DNA of 64,000 nucleotides from Atrina japonica (Eukaryota; Mollusca; Bivalvia; Pterioida; Pinnidae): NCBI GenBank assembly GCA_030159075.1, contig BROG01000457.1, forward strand, positions 62,001-126,000, in the 5' to 3' direction. Under the pieces are notes generated by a model. It worked only from the letters and a program-made list of their open reading frames with translations. It had not been told where the DNA came from and made no database searches. Below, in pieces: positions 31,681 through 45,275 of the stretch. A program made the position numbers and the translations under genes. Positions within the stretch are counted from its first letter, which is position 1; every line of letters begins with the position of its first letter.

Positions 31681-32639
31681 CTTACGTTAGCTTCACCATT
31701 CAGTATAAACGTTTAACCTTTTCACCTTTTTTTGTTGTAGTTCATTTGGTCATGTTAATGTTTATAATTATTACAGATCATAACAATATAATATAAGTAT
31801 TTCTAATCATTGAATCACTGGTCTTTATAAGTAATTGAAAACTGGATTTCAGACACAACGCAGTTCGCTCTTGCGTGTATATAAAGAGTAAAGTCAGCAT
31901 GAATTCACTTCAGATCTTCACTTTTCACCACTACTAATACAATTGTCTTCTCCTATATCCGTATTCCTGATATATATCGGGAAAAATGATGCATGATAGA
32001 TCTATTTATTTCAAAATGGCTTTTTTGTATCTTATTCATTTTATTATATCTTTTTCATGATGAGTTCTTTGATGAAGAGTGAAAATTCAAGATAACTGAT
32101 TGTTACTATGATACAAGGTGCTTTAATTGATAATGAGAATTACTATCAGGAATTCAACTCGAACACAATAAAATCAATACGGCGATTTAATTGCCATATG
32201 GAAAATTATAGCTATATTATAGCTATCTCGCTTCCAGCAAAAAGACGATTCGCAGAGTGTGCTGCAAAATGAATGCAAGATAAAAAGAGAGTGCATAATA
32301 TCATGAATATCATTAGTATTTGCTGTTAGGTTAATGTTCTTCTTCTCTGTGTTGGATTGCTTCATTGTGCAGTAATTCACGTTGCTTTAAGGGAGCTCTT
32401 TCACAGAGTTCCATAAAGTAATTGTTTTTATTATTCTACCCATTTACTGACAAAATAGCCTTACACTTTGTACGTTCCTTTAATAACTGTATAAAACATA
32501 TGCATTTAATCATTGTTTTTGTTATTCGTATTGTTTTTAATCCATATACTTATCTTTAATTCACCAAAAACATAAGATCTCGAGAAATTAATATTTTGAT
32601 CCTACATACGAAAATATGAGACGGGAAATCATTAATATC
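31681..32639. other. No gene recognised
   Basis: AT-rich; no supported feature. Confidence 0.4.
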
Positions 32640-32825
32640 AGTTTAGAACCATAGATGAACTTACACTGATTTTGTGAGAAAGTTTGCCAGTTAACTTACG
32701 GAAGGCCGGTGGTCTCTTCCCAATACATTGTATTGGGGTTTTCTCCTTCTCCATTAAAAATGGCCGCCACCATTTGACTGAAAATTGTTGAGTGTAGCTT
32801 TTATCGACTTCCAAACAAACATAAG
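32640..32825 (+). mobile_element. SINE family 3, 5'-truncated
   Basis: TGAGAAAGTTTGCCAGTTAA, GCCGGTGGTCTCTTCCC, ATGGCCGCCACCATTTGACT and TTGTTGAGTGTAGC, with an ACAAAC tail. Confidence 0.75.
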
Positions 32826-33348
32826 AAGAAACAAGGATTCATAATAGAAAATATCAAATCTCGGCAGGCAAAATGTAAAACCAAGACAGGAATAATACAA
32901 AGACTTACGGAACAGCCAAAGGTAAGATTATGTGCCAAAAAGACCGAATATAAACTTGCTGTGGGTCCTTAATCTATTCAAGATAAAAATAGACCTTTTT
33001 AAATTTATCCCATTCCGTTCAGTTTTGTGGAATAGTTTGTACTCGGATCATGTGACGTCAACAGAAATGTGAAATAGTAATGTCCGGTTTCGTAATGTCT
33101 ACATTGACGACATTTGAGTGTGTGAGTGTGGGTGTGTGGGGGGTTAAACTAAATGGTCATTGGCAAGTAACACGCCTTTCCTTTAGACTACTTCAAATCT
33201 GGCTTCTCACACTGTACGTAATACATATATATGGTCACCTATGCGATAAACTCACTAAACGGAAGTTATGTAGGATACATTTTCGTTGAAGGTGTATAAT
33301 ATTTTACGAACCATGTCGGAACGGGAAAATTCTGAATATGTATGTTGA
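32826..33348. other. No gene recognised
   Basis: No supported feature. Confidence 0.4.
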
Positions 33349-33620
33349 GGTTTGTTTGTTTGTTTGATTGATTGATTAATGTTGTTAAACGTCCCAAGAA
33401 TCTTTCACTCATATAGATACTTCACCAAATGCCGGTGAAGGGCTTTAAATTTTGGCCTTTGCTCGGCATTTATGGCCATTGAGCGGAGAGGGTTCTTTAA
33501 CGTGACGACGCCTACTGTGACACGGAAAGACAGGAAACCAGCCTGCCGCCGACTGGATTCAAACTCACGACCTCACGATCAAGAGTCGAGTGCGATACCG
33601 ACTGAGCATGGCCGGCTCGT
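33349..33620 (-). mobile_element. SINE family 1
   Basis: (GTTT)n tail at the left, body (GCCGGTGAAGGGCTTTAAAT, CATTTATGGCCATTGAGC), and a complete head at the right (CACGATCAAGAGTCGAG, ACTGAGCATGGCCGGC). Confidence 0.88.
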
Positions 33621-34399
33621 ATATTGAGGTAAAACTCATTCAGAGTCGGTAAAACGGATACTGCACACGCATTTGAGAAGAATTAAATCAATATAACAGA
33701 AAGGGAAGTGTGATATTACAAAACTGTTTTATTACAACGACCGTTATATTAGGGAATGCGATCTTAAAACCTGTTTGTATATGTCTTGGAGTAACCGGAT
33801 TCCAAGTTTTGGTGAAAAATAATCGTCAACTGTGATATTGGCATTTCATTAGTTTAAGTTTCCTATGTGGAATTGTTCTGTTATGTAAGATAACTCGCGA
33901 TGATCTGTTACTGTATGGGAATACATATGGGAATTATTTGTAATTATAATTTTTCTGAAATGTAATTCCTCCATCGAGTACTGCATCCGGGTAAAATGAC
34001 ACATTTCTTATTAAAATCATCTACTGACTATACATGCATAATACGTGGTAAAGTTACACGATACTTATTCAAATATGTTCACACTTAAAATCATATTATT
34101 TGATATGCTACTAGATATTAGACAGAGATAGCATAATTCGTTAAGGGGTCCATTATCCATATGAGTCAACCTGAAAAGTACTTGTAAAAAATGCTCAAGA
34201 CGATCTTTTTTACATATAGCCAATCAGAATGCGTGTTATATAATCGATTGCATTAAACAACAAATGATCATAGTGGATTTATACAGGAAATTAGAAGTGG
34301 GGTTAGGCACCATAGATTATAACCACAGTGAATATGTTGTCAAATCAAAGTACATGTATTTAACTACGTGTACATGCATATATTAATTGAAGGTTTGAG
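33621..34399. other. No gene recognised
   Basis: AT-rich; no supported feature. Confidence 0.4.
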
Positions 34400-34482
34400 G
34401 TTTCTTTTAGATATAAAATCTCATATACCACAGTTTAAATCTTCAGGGTGTCCAGGATACATATACAAATCTGGTGATATTA
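34400..34482 (-). repeat. Penelope-like element terminal fragment
   Basis: TTTAAATCTTCAGGGTGTCC and AGGATACATATACAAATCTG match 35144-35190, the 3'-most part of the element below. Confidence 0.6.
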
Positions 34483-34599
34483 AAAGCTGCTATACAATAC
34501 ATGTCAATTTAGACATGCTGAGGGCTATAATTACACAGGAATTTACATATATAGCTATTGATATACTGTGACTCCGACTGCATAGAAGCTGGTTTGAGC

Positions 34600-34970
34600 A
34601 TGCATGAACAATGAACAATAAACACGGTTGAGAATTGAAATTGGCCATTTATTTGAAAATGTAAGAAAATTATGAATGGTGAAAATACCAACAAAGTACA
34701 ATGACAAATGGTCGATATTTACATGATAAAACTGTATATAACAATATGACAGTGAAATGGGCAAATATGGGCGATAGAAAAACCGCCATGGATTTGGGGG
34801 TAACCCAAAAACACGCCCATACGAGTTGCACTCGGAATTGTGATAGACTTGGCCCCACTCCTTGGGTTTGAATAAAACATTTTTACCCAATATCAAAGGG
34901 GCTAACCAACCTAGTCAGTATAATTCTGAAGTGATAGCCTGGATTACATAACAAATTTACTTACAGGGAT
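34600..34970. other. No gene recognised
   Basis: Minus-strand ORFs here (up to 113 codons) overlap in two frames and have no recognisable motif; treated as chance. Confidence 0.35.
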
Positions 34971-35009
34971 CGCACAGGATGAAATGAACTATCCGCATAA
35001 GACAGTATA

Positions 35010-36660
35010 GTTGCTCCTAGGCGCTGGTATAGTATTTCGAAAACATCGAAAAGTACAGATAACAAAATGACACCATTTGGTCTTATGGATTGTGTAATAG
35101 ACATTCGCTATCAACGAAGATTGTTACTAATATTAAAATATCTCAGATACCAAGTATAAATCTTTAGGATGTCCAGGATATAGATACAAATCTGGTAAAA
35201 ATAGACAAACACGAACCTCTGGAAACAAAGAGGTGAGATAAGGTCCAATGGAGGACTAAGCATCCCCCCTGTCGACCGGTCACACCCGTCCTGAGTCCAC
35301 AGCCAAATCAAAATAAAATACATGAGGAATGAATCCTCGTCACTATGGGTACAGACGTCTCAACAACCGCAAACGAAAAGGCTACTCAACTTTTCACTTA
35401 GTGAAACAGTAATCGCAAACAAGACTATTATGCCGACCGTAAAATTTGCGGAACATTGACGTCAAACGTGGTGTCAATAATTTGTCAGTGAGTAGTTTAC
35501 ATCTGTATATGAAATGCTCATATGTTGATGGGAAAGCCGAACTCGTCGCGTTTGTCATATAGCTATGTTGCCAATTTCACTTCTGTGTCTATAGTAAGTA
35601 AAATGTTTAAGTATGAAGCACGTGTGCTTGATTCTGTTGTATCTTTAATTTCTAGTTCGCTGGGATATGTCGTATTGACATATGTATGAAAATTGTCGTT
35701 TTTAATTGACAAAGCGTCGTCGATATATCTAAATATCAAATTAAAGCACAATGTTAGCCTTCTCTTCTGAATGAAGTTTGCTTCGTATGAATAAAGGAAC
35801 AAGTCGGCCAATAAAGGGGCACAGTTTGTTTCCATAGGGATGCCGACAGTTTGTTCAAAGACCACGTCTCCGAACATTACAAATATATTGTCTATTAGAA
35901 ATTCCAGAATCTTTTTTATATCAACTTCAGTGTATTTATGTGTAGAATCAAAGTGGTGTTGGACAAAATAAGTATCGTGATAACTAATCACTAGATATTT
36001 AAATTTTCGGGTACCACCTATAGTGAAAAAAGAGTTGTATATGATGCTAAAAAAGTCTCTCTTTTAATTTTGTATGTGGAATTGTTGTGTAAAGAGTAGA
36101 GAAGTCGTATGTTTTGATACTGTGAATTTGAGAAAAATTATGTGCCTTCAAATTTCCTAAAAGATGTTAATTTTTAAGTATCCACATCTGATTAACACCG
36201 CATCTGGAATAAGCAACTCTACAGTATTGCTGAAGTTTCTCCTTAATGTCAGTATCTTGGTAAGGAGTACAGATAAAGGTTTGGTAGAACAATTGCTGGA
36301 CCCTGCTATGTACCTCTGCTTATATGGGGTATTATGAAGTTTAGGTATACAATATAAATATGGTAACTCAAAATCAGTATCTAATGTAGGTACATCAAAA
36401 GAGCGTAATACGGACACGTGATTTTGAAGGATCTCGTCCTTTAAAAGTGAGCTACGTGTGTATATAGGATTACCAGAATTCGTATAAAACCCTAGTTCTA
36501 CTAATAAACAATTATAGTAATTTGCCTTACAAATAAAAACTATATTATTTGAGGCTTTGTCTGCTAGGACCAGTACATATTGGTCATGTAAAACTGCAAG
36601 CAAATGTGAGCCATGGCCAAATGAACTATCCGCATGAGACAGCATAGTTCAAAATAAAAG
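35010..36660 (-). pseudogene. Penelope-like reverse transcriptase element, best copy
   Basis: Two main frames (36645-36157 and 35991-35563) with a degraded link between. The N-terminal part has LADKASNNIVFICKANYYN and PKLHNTPYKQRYIAGSSN, the fingers. The link has SIKTYDFSTLYTTIPH, the first catalytic-Asp motif (A). Then VGIPMETNCAPLLADLF (motif B; the common form has G for E) and FRYIDDALSI (motif C, catalytic Asp pair). Downstream the thumb-like RKFYGRH region is frame-shifted, and a noncoding tail runs to about 35130. The pattern matches RT proteins frequent in molluscs and cnidarians and usually placed with Penelope-like elements; no GIY-YIG endonuclease is seen. Inactive through stops and frameshifts. 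Confidence 0.65.
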
Positions 36661-37879
36661 ATTATTGATGCATGACAAAATAAACTATCTGTGAAATATG
36701 GCCTAGATCTGAATGAAGGAAATCGCAAATATCAAAACAAACTCACTAAATAGGGCAGTATCATTCAAAATTAAATAAAGTCATCGCATTATCCACAGGA
36801 TTCATCCCATGGTTTAACAATTGGCACACGCGATATAACGTTTAAGTTATAGAAACAAAATAGAAGGTAGGGAGATAGCTATTCGATAGTTGTAGTGTTG
36901 ATATTGCTGCTGATCCTGAAACTTCTTGGTGTTGAGTGGCGAGCTTCAAATATATAGGGAATTTTTGCAGCCAATAGGGCATTATTAGCTGGCCATTATG
37001 TATTCAACAGTTGATTAGGAAAAGAAATAAAATTCGAGATGACTGACCATTTTAGGAAGCATCACTTCACGGAATAGTTATTGGGTACAGAAAATCAATT
37101 GTACAAGTTTATGAAATAGATTATGGGTGATTTTCAGAAGAATTGATGTTCATGATATAGATTATTGTTAATATTACTATAGACCTTGTAAATATAACAG
37201 GGCCATTATGAAAACACCCATTTATTAACACTTTAGCAATAGATACCGTCAATATCATCTACCTTTGATCAACAAAAATGAGGCATATCGTAATAACATG
37301 TGGTCTCAGTAATAATTAAACAGCAACTGATACTTGGTAAATGCATTTCAATAACACAAAAACAATCAATATCAAAGTGATATCATAATAATATCTTACC
37401 ACTTCGGGAAATTTAATGGTATGTATGTCATACTTTTTGAATAAAATTTAAAACCCAGTCGTGGTTGAATGATTTTTGAATGACTCTTATCAATAAATCG
37501 TGTACAGATATTCGAGTTACTTGGGTATTTCATGTCTTATTAACAACAAAAAACTCAGTTTCTGTTCTATATTTAATTTTGATATAGGATGCCAAGTTTA
37601 TATTACCCAGCATATTTTAACAATTGCCTATCATTGTTTATAGACTCATTAAGAGACCTACATACTGTAAATGTCAACATAATACAATTTTTAAACATAA
37701 AATATGCATTCCAGAAGGAAAAAAACCACAATAGGTATAATTATTAAAAATGCCAAGCATAAACAAATACAATGTATAAACATATCAATTTCACACCCAC
37801 TGAAACTGATACTACAGTGTACCTACATTTTGTGGGGCAATGTCAATGACGTGTTTACATACGTTTTTGAATTTTGAGA
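36661..37879. other. No gene recognised
   Basis: AT-rich. A weak repeat of the AACTATCCGCATGAGACAGC phrase continues to about 36770; otherwise nothing. Confidence 0.4.
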
Positions 37880-38105
37880 AGTGGTTTATGCCAAACTTAA
37901 CAATTTAGCCGTTATATGGTGGCAGCCAATTTTAATGGTGGAGGAGAAAAAATCCGGTTACCAACGGCCTTCCGCGAGAAAACTAGGAAGCTTTCTCACA
38001 AAAATCAGTTTGGGTCCCATCGGGGCTACAACTTGCTCTGACTAGTAAGAGACTTTATGGTTCAAAGAACGATTCTCTAACCACGTGACCACGGACGTCT
38101 CCTTT
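37880..38105 (-). mobile_element. SINE family 3
   Basis: Left end TTATGCCAAACTTAACAATT, then ATGGTGGCAGCCAATTTTAA, GGTGGAGGAGAAAAAATCCG; head at the right with CTCTAACCACGTGACCACGG. Confidence 0.8.
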
Positions 38106-38394
38106 TAGATACTTAGAGGTATATCTCATTAGACTTAGTTATAAGTAATTTTATAACAATGGAGATAATTTATTAGATTTAAAAGTCACATCCGATATAC
38201 CTGATGCTTCCTTATGCCGAGCGCTTAGCGAAAGAACAGTCATAACCTTTTCAAATTCTTAAGAACGAATGGACACCAGGTCTCGAAAATGGGACCATCA
38301 GCATTCAAGTCGACGGATCTTCCGCTTATCCAACAAGAAAAGTTCTGTATCAGAGGCAATTTCTAAAAGAATCATTCCAATGTTCCATTGTTCC

Positions 38395-38640
38395 ATTCTT
38401 TGAAAATGTTCCGGTAATCCAAATGCATTTGACACTTTGAAACCACAAACTACCATTTACATGTATGCACTTCTGTAATCATGTACAATTATTGATTTAA
38501 AACCTGAGAATATTCGTTATTTTACTTACTTTTCATTTAACGTCCTCTTAAGCAGTTTCATAAAACTCTATGTTTTATATTCTTTTTCGTCATGGAATAT
38601 TTCTCCTCATCAACAAACGTCATTTATCTCATTGTTTTAA
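38395..38640. repeat. Diverged duplicate of 39590-39775
   Basis: ATTTGACACTTTGAAACCAC, ATATGCAC-like and CATCAACAAACGTCATTTAT parallel the second segment. Repeat type unknown. Confidence 0.5.
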
Positions 38641-38644
38641 TATA

Positions 38645-38990
38645 AAAAATATCTCAGATACCAAAGTATAAATATATACGATGTACAGGATATAGATACG
38701 AATCTGATCAGAAATGGACAAACATGAACCTCTGGGAATCAATAAGTGGGATCAGGTGTCATGGAGGAGTAAGCATCCCCTGTTAACCGGTCACAACCGC
38801 CATGAGCCCACAGGCACATCCAAATGAAATATATGAGAAACGAATCCTTGTCACAATTGTTACAGACGTCTCAACAACCGCTATAGAACAGGCAACTCAA
38901 CATTTCATTTAGTGAAACAGAGTAATCGCAAACCAACCGTAAAATTTGCGGAACGTTGACATCAAACGCGGTTTTCAATATCCTAAATGT
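38645..38990 (-). repeat. Penelope-like tail, long copy
   Basis: Full tail from ATCTCAGATACCAAAGTATA through GATCAGGTGTCATGGAGGAG, AACCGGTCACAACCGCC, CAGACGTCTCAACAACCGCT to AAAATTTGCGGAACGTTGAC. Confidence 0.75.
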
Positions 38991-39002
38991 GCATTCGCAA
39001 TT

Positions 39003-39215
39003 GATTTAATTTTGTAGTGGCGTGTTGGACTAACAAGTCGGCCCTGGTTCAATTCCCGATACCAGGTCATACCAAAGACTTTTAAAGATGGAAGTTACTG
39101 TTCCTCGGCTAAGGGCAAAAATGAAAGTCACGAGTCTTTTGGAGGAGATGCAAAACCGTTGCCCGTATCACGTGACACGTCAAAGAACTGTCACTGTATT
39201 GACGTCAGTCCAAAA
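39003..39215 (+). mobile_element. SINE family 2 copy, diverged
   Basis: Head GTAGTGGCGTGTTGGACTAA with B box TGGTTCAATTCCCGATACC, followed by ACCAAAGACTTTTAAA and TGACACGTCAAAGAACTGTC as in the 58485 copy. Confidence 0.6.
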
Positions 39216-40179
39216 GCAGTGGTCAAAAGCTGTGACACTTGAACTAAAAGTGGTGACACTATTTTAGATGAGTGTCGTGTTTCTTTTAACTGTGTGACTT
39301 GACACAGGTGTGGACTTTTTCAACGTGTCACTTGCTTGGAGAAAGAAGACACCACCTTTTTAATTTTTAGGTTTTTGAGCTCTCGAATCGAAACTTGGGC
39401 TTTCTGTTTGAAATCAGAATCTTCTTTCACTTATCACTTATGGCGAATCTTTGTTAAAGGCGATTCCTAAAAGCATAATTGTAAAGTATAAACGTTTCAC
39501 ACAACTTGATTTAATTCAATCTACATAAATTATAATTTTCCTTGGAAAATAAAACTTGTGTAAAATAAAATTATATCTTCGAGACCTTTTCTAATAATTA
39601 AAATTCATTTGACACACCAAAACCACAAATTACATTCCATATGCACGTTATTTAACTTTCCATGTTAAATCAGGTATTTCAAAGAATTTCACAAAATTAT
39701 GTTTTATTTTTCATCATGAACTATAATTCTTCACCAACAAATGTTTATTTACCCAATTAAGACAGACTTTTATGTCGGTGCTCGACTCACAAGCGGAAGT
39801 TCCCTGGTACTATTTCCGATATCGGGTTATTATACCTAACTCGAATAATTACAGCACCCTCTTACGGCCAAAGTTAGATTAATTACGTTAATGTAGTGAT
39901 CGAAGTGAGCTAAATATAACGACTAGATTTTATTTCGAGTTAGGTAATACCAAATATTTCTGATACTGAAAAAGTGACAGGCAGGCATAGCATGTTAAGA
40001 GGTTTCACTCCAATGACGTCAGCTCATAGTACATGTATTTGATAAAATTTGCGACTTTAAAACTTATATCGGGAGAAAGTGAAAAATTCTTGGCAGTATG
40101 TAAAATCAAAACAAAAACAAAAAGTGAGACACTAAGGGATGAAAATAGCTTTAGTATATGAGTCGATTTATAAGTTATT
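39216..40179. other. Repeat-rich spacer, no gene recognised
   Basis: Contains the duplicate of 38395-38640 at 39590-39775, a family-2 head fragment at 39772-39840 (GCTCGACTCACAAGCGGAAG), a family-2 end at about 40060-40115, and a segment at 39460-39560 that resembles 41755-41860. Confidence 0.45.
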
Positions 40180-41010
40180 TCGTGCTATGTAATTACCAAT
40201 TCACAATTTACAACAACTACATCACAACAACTATGTAATCAATATTACAATAGCTTTAAAATACATTACAGAAACATGAAAATAGCTATGAACAATATTG
40301 AAATAACTATGTCACAGCAATATAACAATCGCATACCAATAGCCATATACAATATAACAATATCATTACAATAGCTATGGACAATATAACAATATCAAAA
40401 CAAATATCTATGAGCAATATTACAATATCATTGCAATTGCTATGAGCAATATTACAATATCATTGCAATAGCTATGAGCAATATTACAATATCATTGCAA
40501 TAGCAATGAGCAATATTACAATAGCAATTTTATATCTATGAGCAATATTACAATAGCAATTTTATATCTATGAGTAATGTAACTATAGTTATGAGAAATA
40601 CTACAATAGTTATGAACAATATTGCAATATAATTTCAATAGCTTTGGGCATAATTACAATAGTAATTAGCAATATTACAATAACATAATAATAGCTATGG
40701 CCAAAATTGCAATAGTAATTAGCAATGTTACATTAGCATTACAATAAATATAGGCAAAATTACAATAGTAATTAACAATATTACAACAGCATTACAATAG
40801 CTATTATCAATATTACAATAGCATTAGTGTAGCTATGAGCAATTAATGTAACAATAACACTGAACATATTACAAAAGCTATTAGTGATATTACAAAACGG
40901 TATGAGCTGTATTACAAAAGCTATTAGTGATATTACAAAACGGTATGAGCTATATTACAAAAGCATTTAGTAATATGCGTAACATTATAGTTAGAGCAAC
41001 ATTCAGCAGC
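40180..41010. repeat. AT-rich minisatellite, about 32-bp unit
   Basis: GCTATGAGCAATATTACAAT and ATCATTGCAATA alternate; units vary in length. Late units (40870-40990) have TATTACAAAAGCTATTAGTG. Confidence 0.8.
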
Positions 41011-41055
41011 TACCCAATTAAACTTTCAGTGATGTTATCTAGCTTCAATAAACAT

Positions 41056-41385
41056 TAAACAAACAAGACAAATTGATTTACCAAACTGAAACTCTGATAC
41101 CACTTTCTCTTTAGAAAATATATCTAAAATGGGAGTTCAGCTGATGAAGTCTAATTGACAGAAACGATATCGTCTTGAGCATTATAACTTTGGTATTATG
41201 TTTATAATATTTATAACCACTAGGTCGTTGCCACTGCTGGTGGACCGTTTGAGTCCCCGAGGGTATACATAAACCTAGTACCTGGTATATCGGTACCAGC
41301 TGTTCATCTTATACTAAAGTAATATTTGGCACGGTTAGCACTATTTAAATTCGAAAATTGTCTAAAGCTATGATGTTTATGATAT
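41056..41385 (-). repeat. Dispersed repeat W, reverse copy
   Basis: GAAACTCTGATACCACTTTC, CTTTAGAAAATATATCTAAA and AACTTTGGTATTATGTTTAT are the complement of the copy at 62622-62780; CCACTGCTGGTGGACCGT matches the end of the 31020 and 50220 copies. Confidence 0.75.
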
Positions 41386-42439
41386 TTAATTATGTGTTCA
41401 AAAACTAAAAGAAGCAGGTAAAGTAATAGTTAGAAGATAGTTATGTGCCTGGCAATGCATGAATCAGATTGTAAACAAAGAAAGATAACTCTTTCATATG
41501 TTTGTTATGGCGTTGTTTTTCGTCTTGCTAATATGTTTCCATCTAAATTATGAACATATATCACTTTGTTTCCTTTGATGTGTTTTGCATCCAAAGACAC
41601 GGGATCACTTTTCAAGTTTAGTGACGGCGATCGGGGAAATACCTGGCACTTCCATTTTAGAATCTTAGGTATGACGGGACGCTATGTATCAAAACTAGGA
41701 AGTTCGGCTTGGAAGTTGAAATTGCTATCAGTAGATCACCAACAGCTGCTGAATCATTGGCAATGCCTAAAAACATAATAGCGAAGTATTCTTTTCACAC
41801 AGCTTGTGATTTCAATTTAATTTACATAAATTAAAATTTCCCTTGGAAAGTATCTTCGAGATATATCCACAGATTGATCCAAATGAAGGTATTGGCAAAT
41901 AAAAAATTGCAATTGTAATTTATTACATGATTGACTTTTGAAGAGGTCGACACCTTGATTTTCAATTCCAGGAAAGTTATATTGGGCGAGGTGAAGATCA
42001 CTTTTACAGAAGTTTACAAATCAATGTGTTAAAGGATATAAAATCAACAGTTATTATTTATTACATGATTACATATCTTATCTAGCAATTCATATCAAAT
42101 AAATATAATAGAAAGAGGATGTATGTTAGTGACCTTAATTTATTTCTGTAGAGAGGTGTTCGAACAACAACGAAGATGACGCCATGATACTCTGCAATAT
42201 GCAAGTTGCTGGGTTGTTATATCAACAATTTCGAGGTTGATATAACAATTTAGCAAAAAAAAAAGACAGTATAAAAAGAGTCAATAAGCACGTAAAGAAT
42301 AATATGGTCATGCAATATTCTCGTTTATTTGACGAGTGGACAGTTTATTTGTAAAATAGATACTATTATTTGGCTTGGTTATATAATAAAGTAAATTTCC
42401 ATTATGTACAGACATATATGAATGTACAGCGAAGTGACA
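41386..42439. other. No gene recognised
   Basis: A 70-codon ORF at 41566-41778 has no recognisable motif. The segment 41755-41860 repeats 39460-39560. Otherwise AT-rich. Confidence 0.4.
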
Positions 42440-42545
42440 ATCTTTCTCTTAAACTCAACTTTGGTTCCATCAGTGCTTGAACCCTGACTGGCTAGAGGTG
42501 GCAGACTTTATGGTTTAAGGTGCGTCCTATAACCATGGAGGTATA
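42440..42545 (-). mobile_element. SINE family 3 head, degraded
   Basis: GTTCCATCAGTGCTTGAACC and ACTTTATGGTTTAAGG with CCTATAACCATGGAGG resemble the complement of the family head. Confidence 0.5.
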
Positions 42546-43194
42546 TATTCTATTGGCAGATGGATAGACATATACTAATTCACAGGTAGGCTCTTTGGAA
42601 GATATGTACATTGTATTTCGAATTGAATAAACTTGTTGGAAGGGAGATAACTCAAACGATGATATACAAAAATTATAAATCTGCGGATTTCTAAAATGAA
42701 TCGCTGATATCTGTTAAATCTATTAGTCAATATAAACATCATAAATTGTCTATCTATTAAGCAGTGTTAATTGGCGAAAACCTGTAAACACTAATTCATC
42801 TTCAACTGTTTCTAAACTTTTCAATAACATATGATAAAAAAAAAGATTTTGTATACATACACTAATTTATACAAATATATTCATATTTATTCAAATAATT
42901 ATACTTAAAATGTATTTACTTACAAATTTTATTCCACATAAGCTTTGTTTGTAAATCTAGAACCATCTTGTACATTATAGCAGTACACAGTTTCTTGATT
43001 CGTGTTGACAAGTACGGTTTTTCGTTGAGTTCGATATATTTTATACATTATATTATTTATTTTGGTAGCCTACCTCCTGGATGTCTTACACATTCACCGT
43101 AACGCACCTGTTCAAGTAAATGTCACCAAAGTGACGCCGGTGATATACTTATTGTCATTTTTAATATAGAAAATTGATAGACCAAGAGTTCTTA
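42546..43194. other. No gene recognised
   Basis: AT-rich; no supported feature. Confidence 0.4.
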
Positions 43195-43500
43195 CGTTAC
43201 CCGTTTTGGATCTGTTTTTTTTTTTCGTGCGCCGATTCAACTTTGTTAGCCCTAGCGATTTCAAATAGATAAAATGCTAAAGATTTCATACAATAGATCA
43301 ATATGTCAAAACATTCCATCTTTGTTATATTGATCAGACTGAATTTATTTTTACATAAATGGACTGACAATAATTTGATCCTCAGATATAATTGCTTTTT
43401 ATTTCATGATCGATGCAAAGACACATACCGGAAATCGCTAGGGCTAACAAAGTTGTAGCGGCACAAGAAAAATTAGGATCCTAAAACGGATTACGCACGA
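43195..43500. mobile_element. Fold-back element with about 65-bp arms
   Basis: CGTTACCCGTTTTGGATC plus CAACTTTGTTAGCCCTAGCG on the left is matched by the complement CGCTAGGGCTAACAAAGTTG plus CCTAAAACGGATTACG on the right. The duplication described below starts inside it at 43337, so only its right part is repeated downstream. Confidence 0.75.
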
Positions 43501-45189
43501 ACACAAAAATGGTTTATAGTTATGTATTTCAATTAAAACCTATTCCCCATGATACAGCCGGATGATGATGACAATGATGATGGTGACGACGTCATGATGA
43601 TGATGATGATGATGATTATTATTATTTGACAAGTACTAAGTGATTAAAAACAAAAACACTTAAGGTTTTAACATTTATTTATAGTTGTAGTGTTAAAAGA
43701 GAAATATATTATGTTGTGGAATCTTGTGCGCACTACTTATTGAGTCACTACAATTTTATCTCATGTAACCCAGAGAATATCGTGGAGGAAATCTTTCCTT
43801 TCAATGTGTTAATAGCATCCTGGACCTGGAGTCACCAAATTTACTGAACACTCGAGCTCGATTAACTTGTTTATTATTTTGAGATAAAAACAAAATATGT
43901 GCTGCAACCGGACATACTTTGTATATTTATAATGATGAAAATTGCTGATTTGAAGGGAACTTAAGAAACATACAAAGACAGTTTGAGTACATACCCAGCA
44001 TATTCCTTAATTTTTATGGGAAAATCATAAATCTTATCCAGGTTTTATGTGAATGAAAAGAAAAAATGTAGTCAAAGTAATAGAATATAATTTCAGCTTG
44101 ATTATTTGGTGACTTTGGGTCCATGTGGTTCAATCAATATGGAAATATTTAGTTATTACTATACTTTCATAAGAACAGTTATGAAAACAAAACCTTCAAA
44201 TTGGTACTACATTACAAGTACAAAGCACAAGTAAATCTACTTGTTTTTAGGTATAGTAATCTTAAAATTTGTTTCAAGACAATAATTCAAGCAATTACAG
44301 ATTATCATTAAAAATGTACATTTCATGTTTTTTTAACGAACGTTGATAAACATATAAAACATTCATAAAATAGACAATTATGCGCGATTAATTTACAAAA
44401 CTGCTTTATAAACAGTAAATGGACAATGTACCTTGATATTTGGATACAATTGCAATTTTCTGAATAAACCTTTTTTACGATAACTGCGCTCTTATAAATT
44501 TCACCTGCGCACAAACGGTTCTTGATGGCAGCAAGGAGTTTTTTGCCCAAAACATTTCGTATCCAAGCAAACCCTACCTACTGAAAGACAAATCGTACCC
44601 TGTGTATGATTTGTCCTTCATTGGGCACAATTTGTTTTAGGTACGAAACTCCCTGATGCCGTCCGGAAGTTTCGATGGACAGATGAAATTCGTAGGAACA
44701 CGGTTATCGTGAAAAGGTCTATATGCTGTATACATAATTATGATTACATTTACGAGCAACTAAACTTGGCAAATATTCCGGCTATTATCAAGAAACGAAA
44801 TTGAATATTTAAATCAATTAGCCTAATACATATATATGTTTTTATAAATGATGAAAGGAATGTATTTCAGCTTTTGCAAAATGATAATTTTGAATTAAAT
44901 CTGTATCATTCAAATCTTGCTTGGGTTATTCATACGCATAAAAATAAAAACAAACTTACTTATTTAATATATTTACATCGTAAAATGCATTTTAACAATA
45001 AAATATTTTATCACAGATTTAGGCTAAGAAAATTGTTTTGAATATAACAAATGTATCAATAGTGACAAAGAAGTTTGAACAACATCTACAATTACAAAGA
45101 AAAGCGTTCCATCACATACTGCACACTGATAAAGTCAAAACAAAGTATTACGTGTTTCTAAAAGTATTCCAGGATAGATATATAGATAA

Positions 45190-45275
<86 letters not shown>

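Noticed and set aside
34555..34896. 113-codon minus-strand ORF
   Set aside because: Overlaps another minus-strand ORF in a different frame, low complexity of signals, no motif; likely chance.
41566..41778. 70-codon ORF
   Set aside because: No motif, and its end runs into a repeat shared with 39460-39560.
44323..44550. 75-codon ORF as a gene
   Set aside because: Present in both duplicates, but differences are mostly amino-acid altering and no recognisable domain or conserved context is seen.
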